This document shows, in pieces, positions 46,089-55,406 of a stretch of DNA of 64,000 nucleotides. The translations under genes were made by a program, and so were the position numbers. Source of the stretch: Bacteroidota bacterium (GTDB taxonomy: Bacteria; Bacteroidota; Bacteroidia; Chitinophagales; Chitinophagaceae). Numbering within the stretch: position 1 is the first letter of the stretch; each line of letters opens with the position of its first letter. The DNA is taken from contig CANGUG010000003.1 of assembly GCA_947457075.1 (NCBI GenBank), positions 62,001 to 126,000 of the forward strand, read 5' to 3'. The notes beneath the pieces were generated by a model. It was not told the DNA's origin, did not search any database, and saw nothing but the letters and a program-made list of their open reading frames with translations.

Positions 46089-47480
46089 CTATTTATTTGA
46101 CTGCAGGTGATTGACAATGATATTTTTAAGTGTATTAACACTGATTTTTTTCCCAACAAACTTACCTTCCTTGTTGATTAAGTAAAAAAGCGGATTAGTA
46201 AAAGCATCATACGACTTACGCAAATCGTTATTTTGTCCTAAATGAACATGCGCATAATTTTTTGATAAATGATGAGTAGTAATAAAGGATTTCCATACTT
46301 CTGACTGTAAAATCAGCTCATTGCATATAGAATACTTCCCAATTTTCAAAACCAACTGATTTTCAAGAATATGGATAATGCTATCCATTTTTGGCAATTC
46401 TACTTTACAATGATCACAGGTTGGGTCGAAAAAAGTAATTAAGGTATAATCAAATTGTTTTGCAAATTCATGTAAATTTTTTTCTACACCAGCTGTATCT
46501 TTAAGCACCATATTCATACTGGTATCTTGAAATTTCAACGCATTAACATTTTCAAGTTCGTTAAGTAAATTTTTTTCAATGGTAGGGTCCAAGAATTTAC
46601 ATTTTTTTTCTTTTACATATTTATTGAGAAAGTAGGCATATGCTATGGTGTTATTTTGAATTTCCCTGTTTTTTAAAATCTTTACAATTTGGTCAAATAC
46701 ATATGGATAGGCTTTGCTTTTACAATCTAATTTAAGCATAATGGTATCCACCCCTTTAACAATTGAATCTGCTTGTAAAGGATAATAAGATAAATATTCT
46801 GTAATAACTTGTTTTAATAATGGCGTGAATAAAAGTTTGGGCGAGTTAATATCAATATTATTAAAGAAAGTGATTCTATCCGAAAATTTCTTTTTATTAG
46901 GTACCGAAGCATCCAGCTTATTTAAAACATCAAAATAAATATACAATGCCGATGTTGGCTTCAATTTTTTCATCATCCTGATCCTTGTTTCAAAAAGTAC
47001 GGTATTCTTTTCATTGAAAAAGAGTGCTTTTTGGGCAAGATTAAATTTTTTGCCTTGTTTTATTTCTTTATCATATAATGAATCAAAATAGGATAAATTT
47101 TTCTCTAATCTTTGGTAAGAAAAAAAACTATCGTTCTTGCTATTATTTGAATTTATGGAACCTAAGTAGTCGGAATCATTAATGACAATTGAAATTGAAT
47201 CCTTATTGTCAATGATTAAATTGATTTTTTGCTTTGATTTTGGAAAGTATAAATAATAAATGCCCCCAACAATAGGTTTAGCTTGTTTAATGGTTAGTAC
47301 AGTTTTGTAAAGCTGAATTGTATCTTTTGGAATGTAATTTTTTTCATCAAAAACGGTAGCCCTTAAATAAGCAATACTATCTAATGAATTACTTGATTTT
47401 ATCTTTAATTGAAATTGGGAAAACCCCCATTGAGTAATCAATAAAAAACCCATTAATAAAAAAACGATTCTTGATTGCAT
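46089..47480 (-). CDS. Exported TlpA-like thioredoxin-fold protein
   Basis: A 463-residue protein with a signal peptide (cleaved near GFSQ at 21). The N-terminal beta-rich domain resembles DUF4369, the middle part is helical, and the C-terminal third (about 325-463) is a thioredoxin fold with the redox pair CDHC at residues 355 and 358 (context ITFFDPTCDHCKVELP). Periplasmic disulfide reductase activity is inferred from that motif. Such proteins are numerous in Bacteroidota; the partner is unknown. It may share transcripts with the DUF1573 gene 50 bp downstream. Confidence 0.82.
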   Translation of the reverse strand: MQSRIVFLLMGFLLITQWGFSQFQLKIKSSNSLDSIAYLRATVFDEKNYIPKDTIQLYKTVLTIKQAKPIVGGIYYLYFPKSKQKINLIIDNKDSISIVINDSDYLGSINSNNSKNDSFFSYQRLEKNLSYFDSLYDKEIKQGKKFNLAQKALFFNEKNTVLFETRIRMMKKLKPTSALYIYFDVLNKLDASVPNKKKFSDRITFFNNIDINSPKLLFTPLLKQVITEYLSYYPLQADSIVKGVDTIMLKLDCKSKAYPYVFDQIVKILKNREIQNNTIAYAYFLNKYVKEKKCKFLDPTIEKNLLNELENVNALKFQDTSMNMVLKDTAGVEKNLHEFAKQFDYTLITFFDPTCDHCKVELPKMDSIIHILENQLVLKIGKYSICNELILQSEVWKSFITTHHLSKNYAHVHLGQNNDLRKSYDAFTNPLFYLINKEGKFVGKKISVNTLKNIIVNHLQSNK

Positions 47481-47562
47481 AGGTTACAAAAATAAGCTAG
47501 GTAATTTATAGCTTAGTAGGTCATTTGAAGATAATAAATAGAATAAATTCTAGTTGTGTTTA

Positions 47563-48360
47563 TTATTGCTTATAAAACTTCATAGCTTGTGGCATATAGG
47601 CTTTTATTGCCTTTATTCTGTTTACGCCTGTTGGATGTGTTCTGAAAAACTCAGGAACATCATTTCCACTGGCAATACTCATTCTTTGCCATAAAGGTAT
47701 GGCCTCATTTGGGTTATATCCAGCCATTGCGGTCCAGATTAAGCCAAATTGATCCGCTTCCGTTTCATGTTTTCTTGAAAAGGGCAAGGCCAAACCCACC
47801 TGAGTTCCGATTCCATAAGCAATTTCGAAATTAGATCTAGCCCTTGCAGATTTATCTGAAACAGCCGATGATAATGCCAAACTACCCAAGTTCAATAACA
47901 TGGATTGACTCATTCTTTGTTTACCATGATTTAATAAAGCATGTGAAACCTCATGTCCCATAATAACAGCTAATTCAGCTTCTGTTTTAGTCATGGATAA
48001 AATACCAGTATATACTACAATTTTACCTCCGGGCATACACCATGCATTGACTTCAGCATTTTGTACTAAATGATATTCCCATCGATACTCATTTAATTGG
48101 GATTGCATATTTCGGTCGGCATAATATTGATTAACTGCTTGCACAATTTTTTTACCCACTCTTTGAACCATTTGAACATCCATGTTTTCACGGTTACTAA
48201 TTACTTTACTCTTATTTAAGTAATCACGATACATTGAATCAGATGTTTTAAATATTTCACTATCTGATATTAAGGACAATTGATTGGTCCCCGTAAGTTT
48301 ATTATATGCACAACTAGCTAATATGATAATGGCGAATAGGGAAAAAAATAAATATCTCAT
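47563..48360 (-). CDS. M48-family zinc metalloprotease lipoprotein
   Basis: A 265-residue peptidase of the BepA/LoiP-like group. Lipobox IILASC with Cys near residue 17. The zinc motif HEVSH is at about 136-140 (context AVIMGHEVSHALLNHG), with the third ligand Glu in the ETEADQFG segment near 212. Related proteins help quality control of outer-membrane proteins, so that is the inferred role. Upstream of it at 14 bp lies the pirin gene on the same strand. Confidence 0.92.
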   Translation of the reverse strand: MRYLFFSLFAIIILASCAYNKLTGTNQLSLISDSEIFKTSDSMYRDYLNKSKVISNRENMDVQMVQRVGKKIVQAVNQYYADRNMQSQLNEYRWEYHLVQNAEVNAWCMPGGKIVVYTGILSMTKTEAELAVIMGHEVSHALLNHGKQRMSQSMLLNLGSLALSSAVSDKSARARSNFEIAYGIGTQVGLALPFSRKHETEADQFGLIWTAMAGYNPNEAIPLWQRMSIASGNDVPEFFRTHPTGVNRIKAIKAYMPQAMKFYKQ

Positions 48361-48374
48361 ATTGATGTAATTGA

Positions 48375-49256
48375 TTAATCTTCTAATGTACCAAATTTAC
48401 CATTTTCATAGTCTTCAAATGCCTGAAGAATTTCCTGACGTGTATTCATTACAAATGGACCATGTGCCGCAATCGTTTCCTTTATGGGTTCACCTGATAA
48501 AATGAGCACAATACAGTCTTCAGTTGCTTTTACCGTAAAAGACTCCCCTTTGTTAGCGAATAAAGCAAAATGATCCAATGGTACCTCTTCATTATTATTC
48601 ACAATCACCGAACCTTCAATAACCAATAAACCTGTATTGAATTGAGGAGGCAAATTAAATTGTGCTTCCCCGCCAGTTTTCAATTTTGCATTGTACATAT
48701 GTATAGGAGAAAAAGTAGTTGCAGCACCTGTATGACCTTCATAATTACCTGCAATTACTTCAATGAATCCACCTTCGTTAGACAACGGAATTTTGGGGAT
48801 TTGCGCATTGGCTATTGCTTGATATTTTGGCGTACTCATTTTATCCATTGCAGGTAAATTTACCCATAATTGAACCATCTGGAAATCACCTCCCGTTTTA
48901 CTGAATTCCTCACTATGATATTCCTTGTGTAGCACACCACTCGCCGCAGTCATCCATTGAACATCTCCTTCGGAAATCACGCCACCTCCACCACTACTGT
49001 CATGATGCGCGACACTTCCCTTATAAGCAATAGTTACTGTTTCAAACCCTCTGTGTGGATGAACACCCACTCCTTTTGCCTTACTGGGACTTGGAGGAAA
49101 ATAAAATTTTGCGCCATAGTCCAACATGATAAATGGGTCCATGCGTTGCATGGTTAAGCCATATCCACTCGGAATAAAATTATGCACCCTAAATCCGTCT
49201 CCAACATAATGTGGTTCTCTCGGAGCCAATACCATTTCCACTTGTTTCACTGACAT
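48375..49256 (-). CDS. Pirin-family cupin protein
   Basis: About 293 residues with a two-cupin fold. The signatures VHPHRGFETVTIAYKGSVAHHDS and GDVQWMTAASGVLHKEYHSEEF carry the metal-binding His and Glu residues. Pirins bind Fe and some act as quercetinase; the physiological substrate is unknown. The ATG at 49256 matches family N-termini; a GTG at 49304 would extend the frame into the preceding YhcH gene. It is between YhcH and M48 genes in one co-directional string. Confidence 0.88.
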   Translation of the reverse strand: MSVKQVEMVLAPREPHYVGDGFRVHNFIPSGYGLTMQRMDPFIMLDYGAKFYFPPSPSKAKGVGVHPHRGFETVTIAYKGSVAHHDSSGGGGVISEGDVQWMTAASGVLHKEYHSEEFSKTGGDFQMVQLWVNLPAMDKMSTPKYQAIANAQIPKIPLSNEGGFIEVIAGNYEGHTGAATTFSPIHMYNAKLKTGGEAQFNLPPQFNTGLLVIEGSVIVNNNEEVPLDHFALFANKGESFTVKATEDCIVLILSGEPIKETIAAHGPFVMNTRQEILQAFEDYENGKFGTLED

Positions 49257-49293
49257 AAAATGATTTTTTAACGTTTCAGTAGTTTCAAATAAA

Positions 49294-49749
49294 TTAATGA
49301 ACACGAATTTTCATGACTACTTTTCTGATTTTTCCTGATCCAATCATTGGCGCATGCACATCCTCTGGAAAATAAATACCAAACTGACCTGGATATAATT
49401 TAAAAAAGAAATCAGGCGCGTCTTCATAAAATAACACATCTTTCTTGGCATCATATTCCCCTCTTGGTTCTACACAGGTTAATCTTGATTTATACCCTAC
49501 TGTTTCTACACCCCCAAATACATATTGGATGTCAATGTATGTATTGTGACACTCAAATTCCGAAGTGGAATCCAACATAGCCACCCCCTCTTCATTTACG
49601 ACCATTGCATAAATATGATCCCCCTCTATTTCATATTTACCAGGGGTTAATTTTTCAAAATCGGTATTGATTAAATAGGCAAATGCTTTTTCAAACCTTG
49701 GATGTATGGCTACATATTTTTGAATATTATTTAAATCGTCAAGTATCAT
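49294..49749 (-). CDS. YhcH/YjgK/YiaL-family protein
   Basis: A 151-residue cupin-like family member, often linked to sialic acid or sugar metabolism (YhcH, EbgC). The typical parts are GKYEIEGDHIYAMV, EFECHNTYIDIQYVFGGVETVGY and the end GQFGIYFPEDVHAPMIGSGKIRKVVMKI, with His and Glu as the probable metal ligands. Function unsettled. It lies between mutS2 and the pirin gene in the same direction; no sialate genes are near. Confidence 0.9.
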   Translation of the reverse strand: MILDDLNNIQKYVAIHPRFEKAFAYLINTDFEKLTPGKYEIEGDHIYAMVVNEEGVAMLDSTSEFECHNTYIDIQYVFGGVETVGYKSRLTCVEPRGEYDAKKDVLFYEDAPDFFFKLYPGQFGIYFPEDVHAPMIGSGKIRKVVMKIRVH

Positions 49750-49772
49750 TTGGTTTTGTATTTTTTTATGAA

Positions 49773-51977
49773 CTATTTATTCCTTTTGGGTTGACCTCCA
49801 TTTGGCGCTGCTTGTGCCTTAGTATTCTTTTGGGCAGAAGGCGACGGAGTGCTTTTCTTTCCTACCTGTTTCACAGGTTCATCCGGTATTTTTTCCACTA
49901 CCAATAAATCTACTAAATCAATATTCATTGGTAACTGTCCCACTTTCACGATGGCTCTTTTACCTTTAATCTCCAACACTTCTCCTACTTGATAGTTTTT
50001 CTTCAATTTAACGGTTGCCCCCACTATAATAGGTGCATTGGTTTCTTTGAAATTTTTATCCACTTTCTTTGCTAATTTATTGATAACAATTGCATCGTTC
50101 TTTTTAAACAATAAATTAAACAAGTTCTTCATTACCTCTTCCTTCTTTTCTGATTTTTTCCAATCAAGGGCAATTTGTTTTAACTGCCTTTCCATGTCCT
50201 TATTATAGGCAAATTTTTCTTCGGCCACCCTATTTTGTTCCTTCAATAAACTAATTTGCTGATGGTATTTTTCCTTATCTAAAATTTGGGTTAATGAATT
50301 TTTTAAGGCATCATTCTCTTTCAATTTTTTATGCAACTCCTTGCGCTCTTGTTGCACCAATTGTAAATCCTGTTCAGTTCTATTTAATAATTTATCTAAT
50401 TCAAAATGATGAGTATCCACCAATTTTCGAGCTCGATTAATTAGGTTTTTAGGAAGGCCTATTCTTTCTGCAATGGCAAAAGTGTATGAACTACCTGGTT
50501 TACCTATCACTAACAGATACAATGGTTCCAATTTTACTTCATCAAACTGCATGGCACCATTTACAATCCCCTTATTGTGATTGGCCATTACTTTTAAATT
50601 CAAATAATGGGTGGTCACAATACCTTGTGCATGTTTATGGGAGAGTTCTTCTAAAATAACTTCGGCAAAAGCACCTCCTAAATGGGGATCCGAACCACTT
50701 CCCAATTCATCTATAAAAAATAGGGTTTTGCCATTTGCATTTTCAATAAAATGCTTCATATGCATTAGGTGACTTGAATAAGTACTTAATTCAAATGCCA
50801 AATTCTGTGTATCTCCTAATTGAATAAATAATTGTTTATAAATCCCCATTTGGGAGGTTGGATTCATTGGAACCAGTAAACCACTTTGCATCATTACTTG
50901 GTTCAACCCCAAGGTTTTCATGGAAACGGTTTTACCCCCTGCATTGGGTCCACTGATAATGAGTATCCTCGCTTCGTCGTCTAAATGCAAATTCACTGGA
51001 ATTGTTTTTTTGCCAGAATGCTTATTGTATAAATACAACAAAGGATGATAAGCGTCAATTAATTGAGAAGTTGCGCTGTTTTGAACCATGGGCATATGTG
51101 CATTCATGTCCACTGCTAAAATTGCTTTAGCACGAATGAAATCAAAAATGCCCACCATTTGAATATAACTCAATAATAAAGAGGAATAAGGAGATAAAGT
51201 GGCAGTTAGTTGTCTTAAAACGCGCTGCACTTCTTTTTGTTCTTCCTGCTCTAAACTATATAATTCATTATTCAATTCAATGGTTTCCTCTGGTTCAATG
51301 AAGGCTGTTTTACGGCTGTCACTTTCCCCATGTAAAAAACCTTTAACCTGCCTTTTATACTCGGAAAAAACGGCAACCACTCTTCGTCCATTGCTAAAAC
51401 TCTCATCGATATCAGCTGTATAGCCTGCTTTGGCTAATCTATGTATAACTTTGTCAAAAATGCGTCTTAATTCTTGGCGCTTTTTATACAAATGCATTCT
51501 AATTTTTGCTAAATCCTCCGATGCATTATCTTTCACATTCCCTCGATCATCTATAATTTCATCAATACTTTCAACAATTGATTTTTCATAATAGTTATCC
51601 CCTATCACTTCAAATAAATTGGCATAGGCTAGTTTTCGTTCAGCATCAAACCATTTGTATATGTTTCCAGTATGTTCGGCTAATCGCCTTACCAATAACC
51701 ATTGCTCCCCTGTTAATTGTGCACCAGGAATACCCAATAGTTTTAAATCCTTTCGAATATCTAATACAAAGTCCGCTGGAAAGTATTGATTCGCTGATTT
51801 TATGAATTTATACTCTTCAGTTTGACTTAAAGCTGTTTGAATATATTTTTGATGGGTATGTATACGCATTTCCTCCACCAACTCCTTTCCTATGGTTGTT
51901 TGACAATGCCCTAATAAAATGGCAGAGATTTTATCAAATTCTAGTTGGGTTAAGGCGTTTTCCGGATAAACTCTCAT
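49773..51977 (-). CDS. MutS2-family ATPase without Smr domain
   Basis: A 734-residue MutS2-type protein. The Walker A loop is SGPNAGGKT at about residues 342-350, then TYSSHLMHM, Walker B LFFIDELGSGSDP near 420 and TTHYLNLK near 453. The N-terminal core (about 1-300) and a long charged coiled-coil at about 520-640 are as in MutS2, followed by a KOW-like beta module (VGATVKLKKNYQVGEVLEIKG) near 650-690. Canonical MutS2 ends in an Smr endonuclease domain; here the C-terminus is a 45-residue low-complexity tail instead. Known relatives rescue collided ribosomes or suppress recombination; this one would lack nuclease activity. Confidence 0.9.
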   Translation of the reverse strand: MRVYPENALTQLEFDKISAILLGHCQTTIGKELVEEMRIHTHQKYIQTALSQTEEYKFIKSANQYFPADFVLDIRKDLKLLGIPGAQLTGEQWLLVRRLAEHTGNIYKWFDAERKLAYANLFEVIGDNYYEKSIVESIDEIIDDRGNVKDNASEDLAKIRMHLYKKRQELRRIFDKVIHRLAKAGYTADIDESFSNGRRVVAVFSEYKRQVKGFLHGESDSRKTAFIEPEETIELNNELYSLEQEEQKEVQRVLRQLTATLSPYSSLLLSYIQMVGIFDFIRAKAILAVDMNAHMPMVQNSATSQLIDAYHPLLYLYNKHSGKKTIPVNLHLDDEARILIISGPNAGGKTVSMKTLGLNQVMMQSGLLVPMNPTSQMGIYKQLFIQLGDTQNLAFELSTYSSHLMHMKHFIENANGKTLFFIDELGSGSDPHLGGAFAEVILEELSHKHAQGIVTTHYLNLKVMANHNKGIVNGAMQFDEVKLEPLYLLVIGKPGSSYTFAIAERIGLPKNLINRARKLVDTHHFELDKLLNRTEQDLQLVQQERKELHKKLKENDALKNSLTQILDKEKYHQQISLLKEQNRVAEEKFAYNKDMERQLKQIALDWKKSEKKEEVMKNLFNLLFKKNDAIVINKLAKKVDKNFKETNAPIIVGATVKLKKNYQVGEVLEIKGKRAIVKVGQLPMNIDLVDLLVVEKIPDEPVKQVGKKSTPSPSAQKNTKAQAAPNGGQPKRNK

Positions 51978-52072
51978 AGGGCTAAATAGACTGCAAATTT
52001 ACTTAAATAAACATTATCCCCCTTTGAACAATTATATGAACAGATTGTTTTACTTTAAACAAATCTAAATTT

Positions 52073-52726
52073 ATGAAACCCATTATAGCAGGATTATTAC
52101 TCATTACAGCTCTTTTTAGCTTAGAAGCCTGCGCTCAGTCGGTAAAAAACAATAAAAAAGAAATTAACTCAACCAATTTAAACATGACAAATACAGAAAC
52201 AATTACACTAGGATCTGGCTGCTTTTGGTGCACCGAAGCCATTTATCAAAGATTAGAAGGGGTGGTAAAAGTAACCAGTGGTTATAGTGGTGGACATGTT
52301 GATAATCCAACTTATGAGCAAGTATGTGATAAAACAACAGGTCATGCTGAAGTATGTCAAATTGTATATGATACCACCAAAATTAGCTTGGATGATATTT
52401 TGGCCGTTTTTTGGAAAACACATGATCCAACTACACCCAATCAGCAAGGAAATGATGTTGGCCCTCAGTACCGAAGTGCTGTTTTTTACCATAATGAACA
52501 TCAAAAACAAGTAGCTGAAAAATACATTGCCGAATTAACTGCTGCCAAAGCATGGGATAAACCCATTGTGACAGAAGTAACTGCCTTTAGTAAATTCTAT
52601 TCTGCAGAAAGCTACCACCAAAACTATTACAATAACAATACCTACCAAGGCTATTGTCGTTATGTAATTGGTCCAAAACTAGAAAAATTTGAAAAGGTGT
52701 TTAAAGACAAGTTAAAAAAAGATTAG
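52073..52726 (+). CDS. msrA: Peptide-methionine (S)-S-oxide reductase, exported
   Basis: Repairs oxidised methionine. The catalytic loop GSGCFWCTEAIYQRLEGV has Cys at residue 50 (CFWC), and the HTEVCQIVYD-like HAEVCQIVYD and NDVGPQYRSAVFYHN segments are typical. The N-terminus has a signal with lipobox-like SLEAC (Cys at residue 20), so the enzyme is likely a lipoprotein acting outside the cytoplasm. No MsrB domain is fused. Divergent from mutS2. Confidence 0.94.
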   Translation: MKPIIAGLLLITALFSLEACAQSVKNNKKEINSTNLNMTNTETITLGSGCFWCTEAIYQRLEGVVKVTSGYSGGHVDNPTYEQVCDKTTGHAEVCQIVYDTTKISLDDILAVFWKTHDPTTPNQQGNDVGPQYRSAVFYHNEHQKQVAEKYIAELTAAKAWDKPIVTEVTAFSKFYSAESYHQNYYNNNTYQGYCRYVIGPKLEKFEKVFKDKLKKD

Positions 52727-52821
52727 TGTCATCTGGGTTAGGAAAAATGAAAGGCATAACCCAATTGTTTCTGCTAAGATTAATGGATAAAAACCATTAT
52801 TTTTATCTTCAAATTTGAAGT

Positions 52822-54534
52822 ATGAAACAGCTTGCCCTTCTATTTTCTATCGTATTTATGAGTTTATCCATGAATGCGCAACCCATTTTTACAAAAGCCG
52901 ATACTCTTCGTGGAAGCTTAAATGAAAATAGAGATTGGTTTGATATTCAATCTTATACAATTAACGTAACACCTGATATAGCGAACAAATCAATTCAAGG
53001 AAGCGTAATTTGGAAGGCAAAAGTGATTAAAAATAGCAATGATATTCAAATTGACTTGCAACAACCTTTAATCATTGACCATATTTCAATGAATGTACAT
53101 CCTAAAAATAGTTTTGAATTTGAAACTTTACAATGGACTAGAGATGGTAATATCGCCCTTGCTAAAGTGAAAAATAAACTTTCAAAAGGGGACGAAATTG
53201 AATTAAAGATAAAATACCATGGAATCCCCAAGGAAGCCATTCGCCCTCCTTGGGATGGAGGATGGATTTGGAAAAAAGATGCCAATGGGAATCCATGGGT
53301 CTCTGTTGCATGCCAAGGTTTAGGTGCTTCGGTTTGGTATCCATGCAAGGATGTGCAGTCAGATGAACCCGATAGTGGCGCTTCCTTATCCATTAAACTA
53401 CCTACACAAAAAAACCTGCAAGCAATTGCCAATGGAAACCAGGCCTGGATCATTACTGCAGATTCGGACAATGAAACAAATAAAAAAGCAGACTCAACCG
53501 ACCACTTTTGGTTTGTATCCAACCCTATCAACAACTACAATATCATCCCCTATATTGGAGATTATTTTAAATGGAGTGAAAAATACAAAGGATTAAAGGG
53601 TAATTTAGAAATTAGTTACTATGCCCTAAGACAAGACTCTGCAAAAGCACGTAAACAATTTAAGCAAGTACCTGAAATGCTTAAAGCATTTGAGCATTGG
53701 TTTGGTCCTTACCCATTTTATGAGGATGGTTTTAAAATTATTCAAAGCCCCCATTTAGGGATGGAACATCAATCCGCTATTGCTTATGGTAATAAATTTA
53801 TGAATGGTTATTTAGGTAAAGATTTGTCAGGATCCGGATGGGGAATGAAATGGGACTTTATTATCGTACACGAAAGTGGACATGAATGGTTTGCCAATAA
53901 TATCACCACTAAAGATATTGCTGATATGTGGGTACATGAAGGTTTTACCAATTATTCTGAAACCTTATTTACTGAATATTATTATGGAATAGAAGCGGGA
54001 AATGATTACGCTTTTGGTATAAGAAAAAACATTTTAAATGATATTCCTATTATTGGGAAATACGGCGTTAATAACGAAGGTAGTGGAGATATGTATGCAA
54101 AAGCAGCTGTAATGATACATGGCATTCGTAAATCAATCCATAACGATGAATTATTTAGAAGTATATTAATTGGATTGAACAAGGATTTTTATCATCAAAC
54201 GGTTACCACTGAACAAATTGAAAATTATATATCAAAAAAATCTGGCTATAATTTCAGTAAAGTATTTGATCAATATTTAAGAACCACTCAAATACCTGAA
54301 TTCAATTACAGCTATGATGAAAAAGAAAAAATTCTTACTTATCAATGGAGAAATTGTATCGCTGGATTTGACCAGAATTTACACTTTACCTACGAGGGAA
54401 CTACATTTGATTTATTACCCACCGCTTTTATACCACAAAAGCGGTTAATTAAATTGGAAAACTTTAATCCAGAAAAATTTGGCGAAGCCATCAAGCGACT
54501 TTATTACGTTCAATTAAAATACGAAAAGTACTAA
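52822..54534 (+). CDS. M1-family aminopeptidase, exported
   Basis: A 570-residue zinc peptidase with a signal peptide cleaved near MNAQ (residue 19). The gluzincin motif HESGHEWFANN is at about 350-360 with the third ligand Glu in WVHEGFTNYSE about 19 residues on. The exopeptidase motif expected as GxMEN appears as LGMEHQSA near 313, where the Asn is replaced by His; this is seen in some M1 branches. Periplasmic N-terminal trimming of peptides is the expected role. It stands alone on the plus strand, facing the NlpC/P60 gene. Confidence 0.92.
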   Translation: MKQLALLFSIVFMSLSMNAQPIFTKADTLRGSLNENRDWFDIQSYTINVTPDIANKSIQGSVIWKAKVIKNSNDIQIDLQQPLIIDHISMNVHPKNSFEFETLQWTRDGNIALAKVKNKLSKGDEIELKIKYHGIPKEAIRPPWDGGWIWKKDANGNPWVSVACQGLGASVWYPCKDVQSDEPDSGASLSIKLPTQKNLQAIANGNQAWIITADSDNETNKKADSTDHFWFVSNPINNYNIIPYIGDYFKWSEKYKGLKGNLEISYYALRQDSAKARKQFKQVPEMLKAFEHWFGPYPFYEDGFKIIQSPHLGMEHQSAIAYGNKFMNGYLGKDLSGSGWGMKWDFIIVHESGHEWFANNITTKDIADMWVHEGFTNYSETLFTEYYYGIEAGNDYAFGIRKNILNDIPIIGKYGVNNEGSGDMYAKAAVMIHGIRKSIHNDELFRSILIGLNKDFYHQTVTTEQIENYISKKSGYNFSKVFDQYLRTTQIPEFNYSYDEKEKILTYQWRNCIAGFDQNLHFTYEGTTFDLLPTAFIPQKRLIKLENFNPEKFGEAIKRLYYVQLKYEKY

Positions 54535-54558
54535 AGCTGACTTTGCGAATTCATTAGT

Positions 54559-55275
54559 TTATTTAGCTAATGTAGAAACCCTACCCATACTGAATAAAGT
54601 TTTTTGATAGTATGGTTCTCCTAAATCACTAATGGTAACGCCTCTTTTGGAGGAAGCATGTACAAATTTATTGTTGGCTAAATAGATCCCTACATGTGAA
54701 ATTTTATTGGGTCCTTCAGTTTTAAAAAAGATTAAATCACCTTCCTTTAACTCATCCCAATTTATTCTCTTACTTTGTAAATATTGCTCAGCGGCAGTTC
54801 GGTTTAACTTGATATCAAAAGTTCCTTTCATCACATCCAAAGCAAAAAAAGAGCAATCCACCCCCGACTTTGAAGTACCTCCATAATGATAGGGTGTCCC
54901 TATCCATTCATCTATTTTTTTAAGTAAAGGAACATTATTAATGGACTCAACAGGTACATCCATCAAAATGGAATATTTTAATTGTAACCAATTGGCTTTC
55001 TCAATATCAGACAAATTAGAAGGCATTTTATCCAATTTGGTAGTAGTCCCTGGGTCGGTTTCTTCCTCAATTCCCAAGGAGGATTTTTTAACATATACTT
55101 TCCCTGGGGTAACAGCGATATGTTCTAAAAATTCAATATTATCATTTTTTGCAATAGAAGATTGCTTAGGTGCTGGCTTAAAAGCAGCTGACATAGATTG
55201 TAATGATTTACAACTACTCATGAATACTAGCATCAAGGTAGCTAGTAGGCCATTATAGAAAATCTTGATTTGCAT
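54559..55275 (-). CDS. NlpC/P60 cell-wall peptidase lipoprotein
   Basis: About 238 residues. Lipobox-like MSSC (Cys near residue 22) and an approximately 80-residue linker precede the C40 peptidase domain. Catalytic Cys is in SGVDCSFFALDVM at about 141, His in KISHVGIYLANNKFVHAS near 200. It cleaves gamma-D-glutamyl-diaminopimelate links of peptidoglycan by family. The ATG at 55275 is preferred over a TTG nine bases upstream. Divergent from dnaE. Confidence 0.92.
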   Translation of the reverse strand: MQIKIFYNGLLATLMLVFMSSCKSLQSMSAAFKPAPKQSSIAKNDNIEFLEHIAVTPGKVYVKKSSLGIEEETDPGTTTKLDKMPSNLSDIEKANWLQLKYSILMDVPVESINNVPLLKKIDEWIGTPYHYGGTSKSGVDCSFFALDVMKGTFDIKLNRTAAEQYLQSKRINWDELKEGDLIFFKTEGPNKISHVGIYLANNKFVHASSKRGVTISDLGEPYYQKTLFSMGRVSTLAK

Positions 55276-55406
55276 GGTATGCAAGTTAAGTCAAGAACAC
55301 TTAAATTGAGTCATGATTTGGCATTTTTAACCATTTTTTGTGGAAAATTAGCCCAATGTAAACCCCTGTTTTTGTCGATATTTGCATACTTAGTCCTATC
55401 CTATTT

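Noticed and set aside
53046..53534. 162-codon frame on the minus strand inside the M1 peptidase gene
   Set aside because: Fully antisense to a gene with an intact zinc site and normal family length; composition follows the shadow frame.
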